The translations under genes were made by a program, and so were the position numbers. Positions 5,320-5,461 of a DNA stretch of 5,461 nt are shown here, one piece after another (within the stretch, counting starts at the first letter, position 1; each line of letters opens with the position of its first letter). The DNA lies in the NCBI GenBank assembly GCA_030592245.1, contig JAUVJV010000189.1:1-5461 (forward strand). The letters are read 5' to 3'. The DNA is from Candidatus Eiseniibacteriota bacterium. Its GTDB lineage: Bacteria > Arandabacterota > Arandabacteria > Arandabacterales > Arandabacteraceae. The notes beneath the pieces were generated by a model. It was not told the origin of the DNA and made no database searches. It saw only the letters and a program-made list of their open reading frames with translations.

Positions 5320-5461
5320 ATGGAGGAGAGGGTCAGCCTGGGTGGGGTGATAGGGGTCCTGCTAAGAGACCGGCGCCTGATTGTGGCCATCGTACTGGCC
5401 AGCATCGTGGTCTCGGCTGCGGTGGCCCTGCTGCTTCCGAGCTGGTACATGGCAAAGGCCA
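5320..5461 (+). CDS. Wzz-type chain-length determinant / polysaccharide co-polymerase, N-terminal part
   Basis: The gene runs off the window after 47 codons. It begins MEERVSLGGVIGVLLRDRRL, then a strong membrane segment (about 21-41, IVAIVLASIVVSAAVALLLP), then SWYMAKA. This is the usual opening of Wzz/PCP proteins, inner-membrane proteins that set chain length and contact the export channel. ATG at 5320 is preferred: AGGGGGAG (5306-5313) lies 6 nt upstream, and M-E-E-x-(I/V)-S-L is a common start in the family. An alternative ATG at 5290, overlapping the previous stop as TGATG, would add ten residues (MTDREQGEPG) but has only a weak AGGA nearby. Co-transcription with the export gene is very likely. 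Whether a tyrosine-kinase domain follows cannot be seen. Confidence 0.8.
   Translation, partial: MEERVSLGGVIGVLLRDRRLIVAIVLASIVVSAAVALLLPSWYMAKA

Overview
The window is about 60% GC by eye, with strong AAGGAGG-type ribosome binding sites and mixed ATG/GTG/TTG starts. It holds five genes read well enough to name at family level, plus the first codons of a sixth. A polysaccharide-export (PES/SLBB) protein followed by a Wzz-like protein points to a bacterium that exports a polysaccharide, most likely a diderm. The acyl-CoA and amino-acid genes suggest an anaerobic or fermentative lifestyle. I cannot name the phylum from the sequence.

Region 1 (1-1077, + strand) is a leucine-dehydrogenase-family gene. 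Its fold motifs are very well kept, but the catalytic Lys and Asp of the family are replaced by Gln and Gly. Its expected N-terminus is interrupted by an in-frame TAG, although leucine-dehydrogenase-like sequence is readable on both sides of that stop. The intact frame begins at a GTG at 70.

Region 2 (1079-1152) is a short repeat-like element between two convergent genes: a perfect 27-bp inverted repeat with a 5-base loop, preceded by an extra GGGGACAG copy and a run of six A. It supplies the stop codon of the minus-strand gene and looks like that gene's intrinsic terminator.

Region 3 (1150-2043, - strand) is a fumarylacetoacetate-hydrolase-family gene starting at TTG behind a perfect Shine-Dalgarno. 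It diverges from region 4 across a 96-bp gap with two plausible, overlapping promoters.

Region 4 (2140-3496, + strand) is a two-gene, translationally coupled unit: a hotdog-fold (PaaI-like) thioesterase and a phosphate butyryltransferase. With a leucine dehydrogenase nearby, the set resembles the branched-chain amino-acid catabolic (bkd/ptb-bcd-buk) gene group. No butyrate kinase or keto-acid dehydrogenase lies in the window.

Region 5 (3497-5461, + strand) starts with a 204-bp non-coding spacer carrying an inverted repeat and a candidate promoter. A four-SLBB polysaccharide export protein and the start of a Wzz-type chain-length/export protein follow, so this is the beginning of an exopolysaccharide or capsule operon unrelated in function to the catabolic genes before it.

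I found no CRISPR array, tRNA, rRNA, transposase or evident defence system. The most notable signals are the altered active site and amber codon of the leucine-dehydrogenase homologue and the palindromic element beside it.
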